A stretch of DNA of 26,403 nucleotides, taken from CAZAIO01 sp964485235 (GTDB lineage: Bacteria; Chloroflexota; Dehalococcoidia; GIF9; UBA5629). The notes beneath the pieces were generated by a model. That model saw only the letters and a list, made by a program, of their open reading frames with translations. It did no database searches and was not told where the DNA came from. Shown piece by piece: positions 1 to 5,514 of the stretch (its first letter is position 1; every line of letters begins with the position of its first letter). The position numbers and the translations under genes are program-made. Location of the stretch: the NCBI GenBank assembly GCA_964485235.1, contig CAZAIO010000023.1, positions 1 through 26,403 of the forward strand, read 5' to 3'.

Positions 1-2
1 GC

Positions 3-32
3 TTGACAAAAAAGTAATAAAAGTGTTATATT
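3..32 (+). promoter_or_regulatory. Sigma70-type promoter candidate
   Basis: A perfect TTGACA box at 3-8 is followed after 18 nt by TATATT at 27-32, predicting a transcription start near 39. No protein-coding gene with a ribosome binding site follows on this strand. The transcript would end at the terminator at 74-106, so the promoter probably drives a short RNA. Only the sequence match supports it. Confidence 0.5.
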
Positions 33-38
33 TGACGA

Positions 39-106
39 TTAGTGGAAAGAGACCCGAACATGGTCTCCATATTAAAAGCCCTTGTTACAAACAGGGGTTT
101 TTTTTT
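39..106 (+). ncRNA. Candidate small RNA (about 68 nt)
   Basis: The interval lies between a good promoter and a strong intrinsic terminator. It holds a first hairpin, GAGACC (49-54) pairing with GGTCTC (62-67) around a 7-nt loop CGAACAT, and then the terminator hairpin. There is no credible start codon with a Shine-Dalgarno site. I recognise no known RNA family. It could be a small regulatory RNA, or the attenuated leader of a gene that has since been lost. The function is unknown and the call rests on architecture only. Confidence 0.35.
74..106 (+). terminator. Intrinsic terminator
   Basis: CCCTTGTT (79-86) pairs with AACAGGGG (90-97) around the loop ACA, with one G-U pair. The stem extends by A-U pairs from AAAAG (74-78), and a run of nine T follows at 98-106. 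It is a strong rho-independent terminator for + strand transcription. It may also act weakly on the - strand for the acetyltransferase gene ending at 127. Confidence 0.75.
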
Positions 107-126
107 GCGCTATTTTTCCGCGCTGC

Positions 127-759
127 TTATTTTCTTGCCGGGGCAGGCTCTCTCAACAGCGCCCAGTGTTGAAGCGATGCGCCCGGAATTATACTCTCGT
201 CCACTATTTTGAAACCGAAATGCTGGTAAAGCGGCACGTTATTCTCAGCGTGAGTTTCGACAAAACAGGGTAGATTCTGTTCATCGAGCCGGGACAGCAT
301 CGGCTTCATCAGCCTTGATGAAAGCCCGTTTCCCTGAAATTCGGGGGCGACCCCGATCACCCACAGGAACATATGCTCGTCAGGTACCAGTTGCCCGTGT
401 AACATACGGGTATACCGGTAAAATGTCCTGACCCTTTTCTTTGCTCCTCTGCTCTCTTTCATCTCTTTCGCAATATCGCCGCTTCTAAATCTTTGCCAGA
501 TATTCATATCCAGTTGTTTCGACGGCAGCCAGAGTACGACGCCCTCCATATAGTCGGACGTTGAATAAGCTTCGCCATACAGAACACTTCGTTTCACGAC
601 AGAGCGGAATCCGGACACTGTCATACGCTTCTGCTCTGTATCATCAGGATAGAAGTACCGGTTCAACGGGTAATTCCAGAAAGCATTCGCGAGTGTCTCG
701 GCAGCATCGTTAATGTGACTGTTATCTAATCTTATCAGTGAAACCGGACTACCGGTCAT
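127..759 (-). CDS. GNAT family N-acetyltransferase
   Basis: This is a cytoplasmic acetyl-CoA-dependent acyltransferase of the GNAT fold; the substrate is unknown. The C-terminal half carries the acetyl-CoA binding signature: a beta strand WVIGVAPEF followed by QGNGLSSRLM (Q/R-x-x-G-x-G/A), and later the typical LYQHFGFKIVDE strand-helix near the end. The N-terminal half is divergent. I chose the ATG at 759, giving 210 residues, because GGAGG at 765-769 sits 5 nt upstream of it. An in-frame ATG at 786 would add nine residues but has no such site. A 58-residue gene lies upstream on the same strand, about 95 nt away. Similar proteins are often annotated only as acetyltransferase, so the fold is secure and the role is not. 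Confidence 0.85.
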   Translation of the reverse strand: MTGSPVSLIRLDNSHINDAAETLANAFWNYPLNRYFYPDDTEQKRMTVSGFRSVVKRSVLYGEAYSTSDYMEGVVLWLPSKQLDMNIWQRFRSGDIAKEMKESRGAKKRVRTFYRYTRMLHGQLVPDEHMFLWVIGVAPEFQGNGLSSRLMKPMLSRLDEQNLPCFVETHAENNVPLYQHFGFKIVDESIIPGASLQHWALLREPAPARK

Positions 760-824
760 TTTTTCCTCCATTGATAAAGCTATCATTTAATGTTGTTTCA
801 ACTTCCCTATCATATAATAGTATA

Positions 825-845
825 TATCCCGTTTCCCGCGGGATA
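825..845. repeat. 7-N7-7 inverted repeat, operator or hairpin
   Basis: TATCCCG (825-831) and CGGGATA (839-845) are perfect inverted arms around a 7-nt spacer. On the - strand it follows the stop of the 58-residue gene by 9 nt and sits just upstream of a TATACT box (824-819) that could serve the acetyltransferase gene. It has no U-tract, so it could be a weak terminator, an mRNA end stabiliser, or an operator over the acetyltransferase promoter. Confidence 0.4.
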
Positions 846-854
846 ATTTAGCGG

Positions 855-1031
855 CTATTCCGGACGCTCCGCCACATGATATGTATTAAAATTTATGCCG
901 CCCTCCTGCGTGGTGACAGTATCGTTATATTTCAGGATAAGTTTCGCACAGCTCTGTGAGTTTAACAAAATAACTGTCATTATCACAATGACCATCAGAC
1001 ATACCCATTTTCCATGCCGTTCATATGTCAC
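855..1031 (-). CDS. Small membrane or secreted protein, 58 aa, unknown
   Basis: A GTG start at 1031-1029 is preceded, 7 nt away, by a perfect AAGGAGG Shine-Dalgarno site, which is the main reason to believe the gene. The product is 58 residues: a short charged N-terminus (MTYERHGKW), a hydrophobic stretch of about 15 residues (VCLMVIVIMTVILL), then a polar tail of about 34 residues with one cysteine at position 28. It resembles a single-pass membrane protein or a signal-peptide-bearing small secreted protein. There is no good lipobox. A TATACT box at 1087-1092 on the - strand predicts a leader of about 50 nt containing a hairpin. I do not recognise the family. It could be cotranscribed with the acetyltransferase downstream. 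Confidence 0.55.
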   Translation of the reverse strand: MTYERHGKWVCLMVIVIMTVILLNSQSCAKLILKYNDTVTTQEGGINFNTYHVAERPE

Positions 1032-1051
1032 GGAACGCCCTCCTTTCGCAT

Positions 1052-1069
1052 GCAGGTCCGTTCACCTGC
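1052..1069 (-). promoter_or_regulatory. Leader hairpin of the 58-aa gene
   Basis: GCAGGT and ACCTGC are perfect 6-bp arms around a 6-nt loop, lying directly upstream of the AAGGAGG site of the small - strand gene. In RNA it would form a hairpin close enough to the ribosome binding site to affect translation. It could equally be a DNA operator. Confidence 0.35.
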
Positions 1070-1086
1070 CGGCTTAACTATGTTTC

Positions 1087-1092
1087 AGTATA
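1087..1092 (-). promoter_or_regulatory. -10 element for the 58-aa gene
   Basis: TATACT on the - strand predicts a start near 1080, giving a leader of about 50 nt. No convincing -35 box lies 16-18 nt upstream, so the promoter may need an activator. The inverted repeat at 1129-1146 is in a position where one could bind. Confidence 0.35.
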
Positions 1093-1128
1093 AATGAGCC
1101 CTGTTCCTGTTGCATGACAGATCCCTGA

Positions 1129-1146
1129 CATGATGCAAACATCATG
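1129..1146. promoter_or_regulatory. Perfect inverted repeat, putative operator
   Basis: CATGATGCAAACATCATG has two perfect 7-bp arms around CAAA. It lies between the divergent 58-aa gene (-) and amt (+), about 50-65 bp upstream of the predicted start of the small gene. The size and symmetry suit a dimeric DNA-binding protein, which is not identified. Confidence 0.45.
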
Positions 1147-1220
1147 CTGATAAACATCCTTTTCATATCATGCAATACCTATTAAAGAAACAGATTGTTT
1201 ATTTGTTTTTAAGCGAACGA

Positions 1221-1232
1221 TTACACGTGTAA
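1221..1232. promoter_or_regulatory. 12-bp palindrome TTACACGTGTAA
   Basis: This perfect 12-bp palindrome lies in the 332-nt region between the 58-aa gene and amt, about 95 nt upstream of the likely amt -10. No gene is visible in that region. It is a possible second operator; the binding factor is unknown. Confidence 0.35.
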
Positions 1233-1277
1233 AGTGTTAAAAAAGCCGGAAACCGCAACCCCAACATTTAATATATA

Positions 1278-1321
1278 CGTAACATAACCGCAATGTATCC
1301 GTAACATCCCGTTGTCATAAT
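1278..1321 (+). promoter_or_regulatory. amt promoter with 11-bp-phased activator half-sites
   Basis: CGTAACAT occurs twice, at 1278-1285 and 1300-1307, exactly 22 bp apart, with GCAAT at 1290-1294 between them. The half-sites GTAAC-N6-GCAAT-N6-GTAAC are thus spaced 11 bp, one helical turn. They lead into CATAAT (1316-1321), a good -10 box with no matching -35. This is the layout of an activated promoter using an OmpR/PhoB-like or GlnR-like regulator. The spacing is observed; the regulator is inference. Confidence 0.45.
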
Positions 1322-1363
1322 AATACAAGAAGTACTTCGGAGTAGATTAAGGAGGATTATAGA

Positions 1364-2782
1364 ATGTTACCCATATATTCAAAAAGAGTGACGTCACTGG
1401 CATGGATTATCGGAATAACCGTCATTCTTTTTTCAGTTTTTCTCTTTGCTCCCGTTAATACGGCATATGCCGCCGATGCAACGGGGGCAGAGACATTGCT
1501 GTCAGATCCAGGTTCCGCACTCGATTATGTGTGGATACTGGTAGCAGCGTTTTTGGTCTTCGTCATGCAGGCAGGTTTTGCAATGCTGGAAGCGGGGTTT
1601 TGCCGTGCGAAAAATGCAATAAACCTGATGATGAAAAACCTGATGGACTTCTGCATCGGCGCGCTCGCTTACTTTGCAGTAGGGTTCGCGCTCATGTTCG
1701 GTGCAAGCAAAGCGGGCCTTTTCGGTACGACCGGATGGTTTCTAATGGGAGAGGAATACGATGTAGGTCAATATCTGCTGTTCATGTTCGAAGTGGTATT
1801 TGCTGCAACCGCGGCTACGATCGTATCAGGTGCCGTGGCAGAGCGAATAAAAATAAAAGGGTATTTCGTGTACAGCATTATTGTATGCGCTTTAATTTAC
1901 CCGATATACGGACACTGGGTATGGGGCGGTGGATGGCTGTCCTCTCTCCCGTTCGGAATGGGCCATCTTGATTTTGCCGGATCAGGCGTAGTGCACGCGA
2001 TCGGTGGATTTACCGGACTGGCAGGCGCCCTGGTCCTGGGACCGAGAATAGGCAAGTTCAGCAAAGATGGAAAAATCAGGGCAATTCCGGGACACAGCAT
2101 TACGCTGGCAGCGCTTGGCTGCTTTCTCCTGTGGTTCGGCTGGTACGGTTTCAACGCAGGAAGCACGCTCTCCGCGCATGAACTGCGTATTTCGGTAATT
2201 TCTGTAAATACCACGCTCGCAGCCAGTTCAGGAGCAGTCGCAGCGTTGCTGATCACATGGTTCAGGACAAAGCGGCTTGATGCAGGTATGGCAATAAACG
2301 GAGCCATTGCAGGTCTTGTTGCAATAACCGCTCCCTGTGCCTGGGTCGAAGGTTGGGCATCAATAGTCATAGGACTTATCGGTGGAATTATTGTAGTACT
2401 GGGAGTAGACTTCTTCGACCGGATACATATCGATGACCCGGTCGGCGCTGTTAGCGTACACGGGCTGAACGGTATCTGGGGGTTGTTGAGCCTCGGACTA
2501 TTTGCTGACGGAACTTACGGTAATTACACCACCGAACTTCCTCATGTCACCGGACTTTTCTATGGAGGAGGATGGGGGCAACTCGCTGCGCAGGCAATAG
2601 GTGCGCTTACCTGTGCCGCCTGGGCCTTTATCATTTCTTTTATTGTATTTAAAGTGATGGACATGATAATCGGAATACGTGTTCCGCCGCAAGAAGAAAT
2701 ACAGGGTCTCGACATCGGTGAACACGGGGGAAGGGCATATCCTAACTTTACCGTGATAGAGGATACCCCTTATCAGGACTAG
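1364..2782 (+). CDS. amt: Ammonium transporter Amt
   Basis: Integral membrane ammonium channel of the Amt/MEP/Rh family, 472 residues, which moves ammonium into the cell. The N-terminus looks like a cleavable signal sequence of about 36 residues ending AYA-AD, as in E. coli AmtB. The family core starts at WILVAAFLVFVMQAGFAMLEAG. The two pore histidines are present: H211 in SGVVHAIGG and H366 in AVSVHGLNGIWG. About eleven hydrophobic helices are visible, and the soluble tail after about residue 440 is short. AAGGAGG lies 8 nt before the ATG. The P-II gene follows after 34 nt, which is the classical amtB-glnK pairing in which P-II plugs the channel when nitrogen is plentiful. The upstream phased repeats suggest activated expression. 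Confidence 0.96.
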   Translation: MLPIYSKRVTSLAWIIGITVILFSVFLFAPVNTAYAADATGAETLLSDPGSALDYVWILVAAFLVFVMQAGFAMLEAGFCRAKNAINLMMKNLMDFCIGALAYFAVGFALMFGASKAGLFGTTGWFLMGEEYDVGQYLLFMFEVVFAATAATIVSGAVAERIKIKGYFVYSIIVCALIYPIYGHWVWGGGWLSSLPFGMGHLDFAGSGVVHAIGGFTGLAGALVLGPRIGKFSKDGKIRAIPGHSITLAALGCFLLWFGWYGFNAGSTLSAHELRISVISVNTTLAASSGAVAALLITWFRTKRLDAGMAINGAIAGLVAITAPCAWVEGWASIVIGLIGGIIVVLGVDFFDRIHIDDPVGAVSVHGLNGIWGLLSLGLFADGTYGNYTTELPHVTGLFYGGGWGQLAAQAIGALTCAAWAFIISFIVFKVMDMIIGIRVPPQEEIQGLDIGEHGGRAYPNFTVIEDTPYQD

Positions 2783-2816
2783 CTATGAATATAAATTCGA
2801 GGGAGAAAGGAGTGTT

Positions 2817-3161
2817 ATGTTAAGAAAAATAGAGGCAATTATCCGACCGGAAAAGTTGTCGTCAGTGAAAGAAGCACTCGAAAAGCTGGGCTATCCGGGT
2901 ATAACCATCACTGATGTAAAAGGCCACGGAAAACAAAAGGGGCTTATACAACAGTTCCGTGGAAAAGAATACAAGATCGACCTTTTACAGAAGGTTAAAA
3001 TTGAACTGGTAGTGAACGACACTCATAAGATAGATGACATCCTTGATATAATCATGAAAAACGCCAGGACGGGAGATACGGGAGACGGAAAAATATTTGT
3101 CTGGCCACTTGAAGACGTGATACGTATAAGAACAGGCGAGAAGGGCAGTGAAGCAGTATGA
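2817..3161 (+). CDS. glnK: P-II nitrogen regulatory protein (GlnK/GlnB)
   Basis: Small trimeric signal protein, 114 residues, that senses ATP/ADP and 2-oxoglutarate and controls nitrogen metabolism. The N-terminal MLRKIEAIIRPEKL, the T-loop starting GHGKQKG (37-42), and the C-terminal signature TGDTGDGKIFVWPLEDV are all present. The T-loop tyrosine is Y52 in RGKEY (Y51 of E. coli), so uridylylation is possible. The position before RGKEY holds F47 where E. coli GlnB has Y46. AAGGAG lies 4 nt before the ATG. Because it directly follows amt, the GlnK role of gating the ammonium channel is most likely. A strong hairpin follows the gene. Confidence 0.95.
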   Translation: MLRKIEAIIRPEKLSSVKEALEKLGYPGITITDVKGHGKQKGLIQQFRGKEYKIDLLQKVKIELVVNDTHKIDDILDIIMKNARTGDTGDGKIFVWPLEDVIRIRTGEKGSEAV

Positions 3162-3211
3162 TTCAATGGACTATAAATCGACGCCAGTGCCCGTAATGTA
3201 CTACATTGTCA

Positions 3212-3231
3212 TCCCTGAATAAAGACAGGGA
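3212..3231 (+). repeat. Small inverted repeat after glnK
   Basis: TCCCTG (3212-3217) and CAGGGA (3226-3231) form a 6-bp stem with an 8-nt loop, upstream of the larger terminator-like hairpin at 3242-3273. It may be a 3'-UTR structure of the amt-glnK mRNA. Confidence 0.3.
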
Positions 3232-3241
3232 ATCAATTTCA

Positions 3242-3273
3242 GGCAGGGGCAGGTATAATAACCTGCCCCTGTC
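3242..3273 (+). terminator. Terminator hairpin of amt-glnK
   Basis: CAGGGGCAGGT (3244-3254) pairs perfectly with ACCTGCCCCTG (3261-3271) around ATAATA, and the stem extends by a G-U and a G-C pair. The tail GTTTAT is a poor U-tract, but the 11-13 bp GC-rich stem is very stable and lies 80 nt past the glnK stop. The next gene has its own promoter. Confidence 0.65.
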
Positions 3274-3297
3274 CGTTTATATAGTGTCATATAGCTG

Positions 3298-3326
3298 TTG
3301 ACAGTATACGCTAAAATAGATAAATG
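3298..3326 (+). promoter_or_regulatory. Promoter candidate for the DUF3096 pair
   Basis: Perfect TTGACA at 3298-3303 is followed after 17 nt by TAAATG at 3321-3326, a weak -10. It lies just after the glnK terminator and 38 nt before the first small gene. Confidence 0.4.
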
Positions 3327-3363
3327 CGGTCGATAACAGACTGCGATTCAAGGAGGCACCATC

Positions 3364-3516
3364 TTGTCAAAAGTCTCAGGTACGGGAAATGGTATAATAA
3401 TAGGCATTGTTGCGATAATTGCAGGTATTCTGGTTATCCTTCAAGTCCTTTCGATTTACCATATAATCGGCGCTTTTTTAATAATATACGGACTCATATC
3501 ACTGATAAGGAGGTAA
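3364..3516 (+). CDS. Small DUF3096-like membrane protein, 50 aa
   Basis: A TTG start at 3364 has AAGGAGG 7 nt upstream. The 50-residue product has a short polar N-terminus (MSKVSGTGNG) and two hydrophobic segments (about 11-30 and 33-48) ending in RR. Its IIGIVAIIAGILVIL...GAFLIIYGLISLI pattern matches the two-helix DUF3096 type and its downstream neighbour, with which it forms a tandem pair. The stop codon lies inside the Shine-Dalgarno region of the next gene, so the two are probably translationally coupled. The family's function is not known; proteins of this kind are short inner-membrane hairpins. It is easily missed because of its size and TTG start. Confidence 0.75.
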   Translation: MSKVSGTGNGIIIGIVAIIAGILVILQVLSIYHIIGAFLIIYGLISLIRR

Positions 3517-3520
3517 TTAT

Positions 3521-3670
3521 ATGTTTGGTATAGCCGGAGGCGGCATCGTATGGGGAATAATAACACTCATCTTCGGTATCATCGTGATGATCTTCCCCAG
3601 AATACTCAATTATCTGGTAGGCATTTATTTAATCATATTCGGTATAATCACTATTATAAGTGCGGTCTGA
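3521..3670 (+). CDS. DUF3096 family small membrane protein, 49 aa
   Basis: ATG at 3521 follows AAGGAGG at 7 nt spacing; that site overlaps the end of the previous gene. The 49-residue product has two transmembrane helices joined by a short turn around IFPRILNYLVGIY, the typical DUF3096 motif, followed by LIIFGIITIISAV. The function is unknown in the family. It follows the 50-aa paralogue by 4 nt, so the pair is one operon and the products may form a hetero-oligomer (inference). No terminator is evident before the DUF72 gene 92 nt downstream. Confidence 0.82.
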   Translation: MFGIAGGGIVWGIITLIFGIIVMIFPRILNYLVGIYLIIFGIITIISAV

Positions 3671-3762
3671 TAATAACCAGCGGGTAATGACAATATAAGG
3701 TTTAAACTGGCACCTCTGACGTAGCCGGGAAACTCCATTCGATTACAGTAAGAGGGAATAGT

Positions 3763-4530
3763 ATGCTTTATCTTGGAACATCGGGTTTCAGCTACGATGA
3801 TTGGGTAGGAAATTTCTACCCGGAAGGGCTAAAAAAACAGGACTGGCTGCGTTATTACGCCACTGAGTTCAATGCGCTCGAACTCAATTCAACGTACTAT
3901 GCAATTCCCAGACTATCGACCGTACGTTCTCTACTCGATAAAACGGGCGATGGTTTCCTGTTTGCCATCAAGGCAAATCAGGAAATGACGCACCAGCAGA
4001 CCGGAGATGCAGACGTATTCCGGGCTTTCATGGAAATGCTTCAGCCGTTCATTGATTCCGGAAAGCTCGGTTGTGTGCTTGCCCAGTTTCCTTACAGCTT
4101 TCATTTCAACAGCGAAAACAAAGGTTATATCGAGCGGTTCAGGGAGCAGATGGCGTCCGTTCCTGTCGTAATCGAATTCCGTAACGCAGAATGGCTTAAA
4201 CCTGATACCTTCGACTGGCTGCGAAGGCATAATCTCGGCTTCTGCTGCGTGGACGAACCCAGACTGCCGAAACTGGTACCTCCTGTCGCCGAAGTGACCG
4301 GAGACATCGCTTATGTGCGATTTCACGGAAGAAATGCTGCCAAATGGTGGCAACATGAGCAGGCATATGAACGGTACGATTATGAATATTCGGTGGAAGA
4401 GCTTCAGGAATGGCTGCCGCGGATTCACAAGCTCGATATCAGGGCTGCGACCACTTTCGTATTTGCCAACAATCACTGGCAGAGCAAATCGGTCAATACG
4501 ATCCGTCAGCTTCGCCTGATGCTCGACTGA
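3763..4530 (+). CDS. DUF72 (YecE-like) family protein
   Basis: A 255-residue cytoplasmic protein predicted to form a TIM barrel of the DUF72/YecE family. The signature N-terminus LYLGTSGFSYDDWVGNFYPEGL, the strand FNALELNSTYY, the FLFAIKANQEMTH strand, the QFPYSFHFN segment, VVIEFRNAEW, and the C-terminal VRFHGRNA...FVFANNHW are all family hallmarks. The biochemical role is not established, although barrel-end acidic and aromatic residues suggest an enzyme. GAGGG lies about 7 nt before the ATG. Length and ends match the family, so the gene is intact. It may be read through from the small membrane genes upstream. Confidence 0.92.
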   Translation: MLYLGTSGFSYDDWVGNFYPEGLKKQDWLRYYATEFNALELNSTYYAIPRLSTVRSLLDKTGDGFLFAIKANQEMTHQQTGDADVFRAFMEMLQPFIDSGKLGCVLAQFPYSFHFNSENKGYIERFREQMASVPVVIEFRNAEWLKPDTFDWLRRHNLGFCCVDEPRLPKLVPPVAEVTGDIAYVRFHGRNAAKWWQHEQAYERYDYEYSVEELQEWLPRIHKLDIRAATTFVFANNHWQSKSVNTIRQLRLMLD

Positions 4531-4559
4531 TCTTCACATGCCTTTATGTCTTCGATAAA

Positions 4560-4578
4560 CATGGTTTATGCAACCATG
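4560..4578. repeat. Inverted repeat after the DUF72 gene
   Basis: CATGGTT and AACCATG form a perfect 7-bp stem with a 5-nt loop TATGC, 30 nt after the DUF72 stop and just upstream of the promoter of the next gene. There is no T-run, so it is a weak terminator at best; an operator over the next promoter is the alternative. Confidence 0.35.
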
Positions 4579-4582
4579 CTCA

Positions 4583-4611
4583 TTGCTTTCCGCAATCTCA
4601 TAAGATAGAAT
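4583..4611 (+). promoter_or_regulatory. Promoter of the TraR/DksA-lspA-rluD operon
   Basis: TTGCTT (4583-4588), a 17-nt spacer and TAGAAT (4606-4611) predict a start near 4618, giving a leader of about 23 nt before the ATG at 4641. Confidence 0.45.
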
Positions 4612-4640
4612 AATTGTCATATATCTTTCGGACATTTGTT

Positions 4641-5009
4641 ATGCAGGATTTTAAAGAACAATATAACCTTTTAATTAAAGAGAAAGAACGGTTAACCCGG
4701 GAACTAGACCAGATCAACAGTGAAGCGCCGACATCGGAAGAGAAAAGGGAAGGGAGTCCTTACGGTAAGCGAGAGGAAGAGGCAACCGGGGTAATTGAAC
4801 TTGAAAAAAGGCTGGCAATGGAACGTCAGATCAACGATATGCTCGCCCAGATTAACCACGCGTTGGAAAAAATAGATAACGGCACATATGGCACCTGCGA
4901 CAATTGCGGACAAGCGATCAAAAGCGGAAGATTGGAGGCACTCCCATACGCAAATCTTTGTCTTGCCTGTAAAGCCAACTTGGCAAAAAAGACCAGAGGG
5001 ACTGGATAA
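4641..5009 (+). CDS. TraR/DksA C4-type zinc finger protein
   Basis: A 122-residue protein of the DksA/TraR family, whose members bind in the RNA polymerase secondary channel and alter initiation. The N-terminal two-thirds (1-80) is a charged coiled coil. The C-terminal zinc finger has four cysteines, C86 and C89 (CDNC) and C107 and C110 (CLAC), with the helical GRLEALPYA between. I start at the ATG at 4641 because MQDFKEQYN matches where family members begin; an in-frame TTG at 4614 adds nine residues with no ribosome site. The coiled-coil tip holds no DxxDxA motif that I can see, so ppGpp synergy cannot be assumed. lspA begins 9 nt downstream, so the gene heads an operon with lspA and rluD. 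Confidence 0.88.
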   Translation: MQDFKEQYNLLIKEKERLTRELDQINSEAPTSEEKREGSPYGKREEEATGVIELEKRLAMERQINDMLAQINHALEKIDNGTYGTCDNCGQAIKSGRLEALPYANLCLACKANLAKKTRGTG

Positions 5010-5018
5010 GGTAGCAGC

Positions 5019-5498
5019 GTGAAACGTTGGTTGATTTTCCTGCTCATCGCTGCCTTCGTTGTAGCACTCGACCAGGCGAGCAAATTCTGGATAATGTCGC
5101 ATCTGGCTGTGGGCGAATCTCTGCCGGAGATCTGGCGGATTCTTATAATACACATCCGGAATACGGGCGCTATATTCGGAATATTTACGGACCATAGTTT
5201 CCTGCTCCTGCTGGTCGGCCTCGCCGGTCTCATTGCCATAGTATTATTCTTTCGCTATTTTGCACAGACGAGTATATTAGGTTGCATCGCGCTCGGTCTG
5301 GTACTTGGAGGCGCAACAGGTAACTTGATCGACCGCGTACGTTTCGGTTCCGTGACCGATTTCATCTATGTTCGTCTCTGGGGCGATTTCTACTGGCCCG
5401 CATTTAATGTAGCAGATTCCGCTATCTCTACCGGCGTTATTGTGCTGATCATTTTTATTATCCGTGAAATGATCGTGGGGGAAAGCCATCCGTCATAG
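5019..5498 (+). CDS. lspA: Lipoprotein signal peptidase (signal peptidase II)
   Basis: Inner-membrane aspartyl protease that cleaves signal peptides of lipidated prolipoproteins. It has 159 residues and four hydrophobic segments. The two catalytic aspartates are visible: D105 in GNLIDRVRFGSVTDF and D133 in FNVADSAIS. The N-terminal DQASK motif and the NTGAIFG segment (usually NxGAAFG) are also present. It starts with GTG and has only a weak ribosome site, but the gene begins 9 nt after the TraR/DksA stop, so coupling is likely. rluD follows after 16 nt, a common lspA-rluD pairing. A substrate candidate in this window is the TPR lipoprotein at 11426-12325. Confidence 0.95.
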   Translation: MKRWLIFLLIAAFVVALDQASKFWIMSHLAVGESLPEIWRILIIHIRNTGAIFGIFTDHSFLLLLVGLAGLIAIVLFFRYFAQTSILGCIALGLVLGGATGNLIDRVRFGSVTDFIYVRLWGDFYWPAFNVADSAISTGVIVLIIFIIREMIVGESHPS

Positions 5499-5514
5499 CC
5501 CGGAAACTGAAACC

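Noticed and set aside
895..1077. 60-codon + strand frame upstream of amt
   Set aside because: It starts without a ribosome site and is antisense to the 58-aa gene, which has a perfect one.
3700..3707. GTTTAAAC palindrome before the DUF72 gene
   Set aside because: It is an isolated 8-bp AT-rich palindrome with no promoter alignment or second copy, so chance is sufficient.
3931..4476. 181-codon frame on the - strand inside the DUF72 gene
   Set aside because: It is antisense to a fully conserved family protein, has no ribosome site and no recognisable domain.
4614..4640. Extended TTG start for the TraR/DksA protein
   Set aside because: It adds nine residues absent from the family's usual N-terminus and has no Shine-Dalgarno site; the predicted transcription start near 4618 lies downstream of it.
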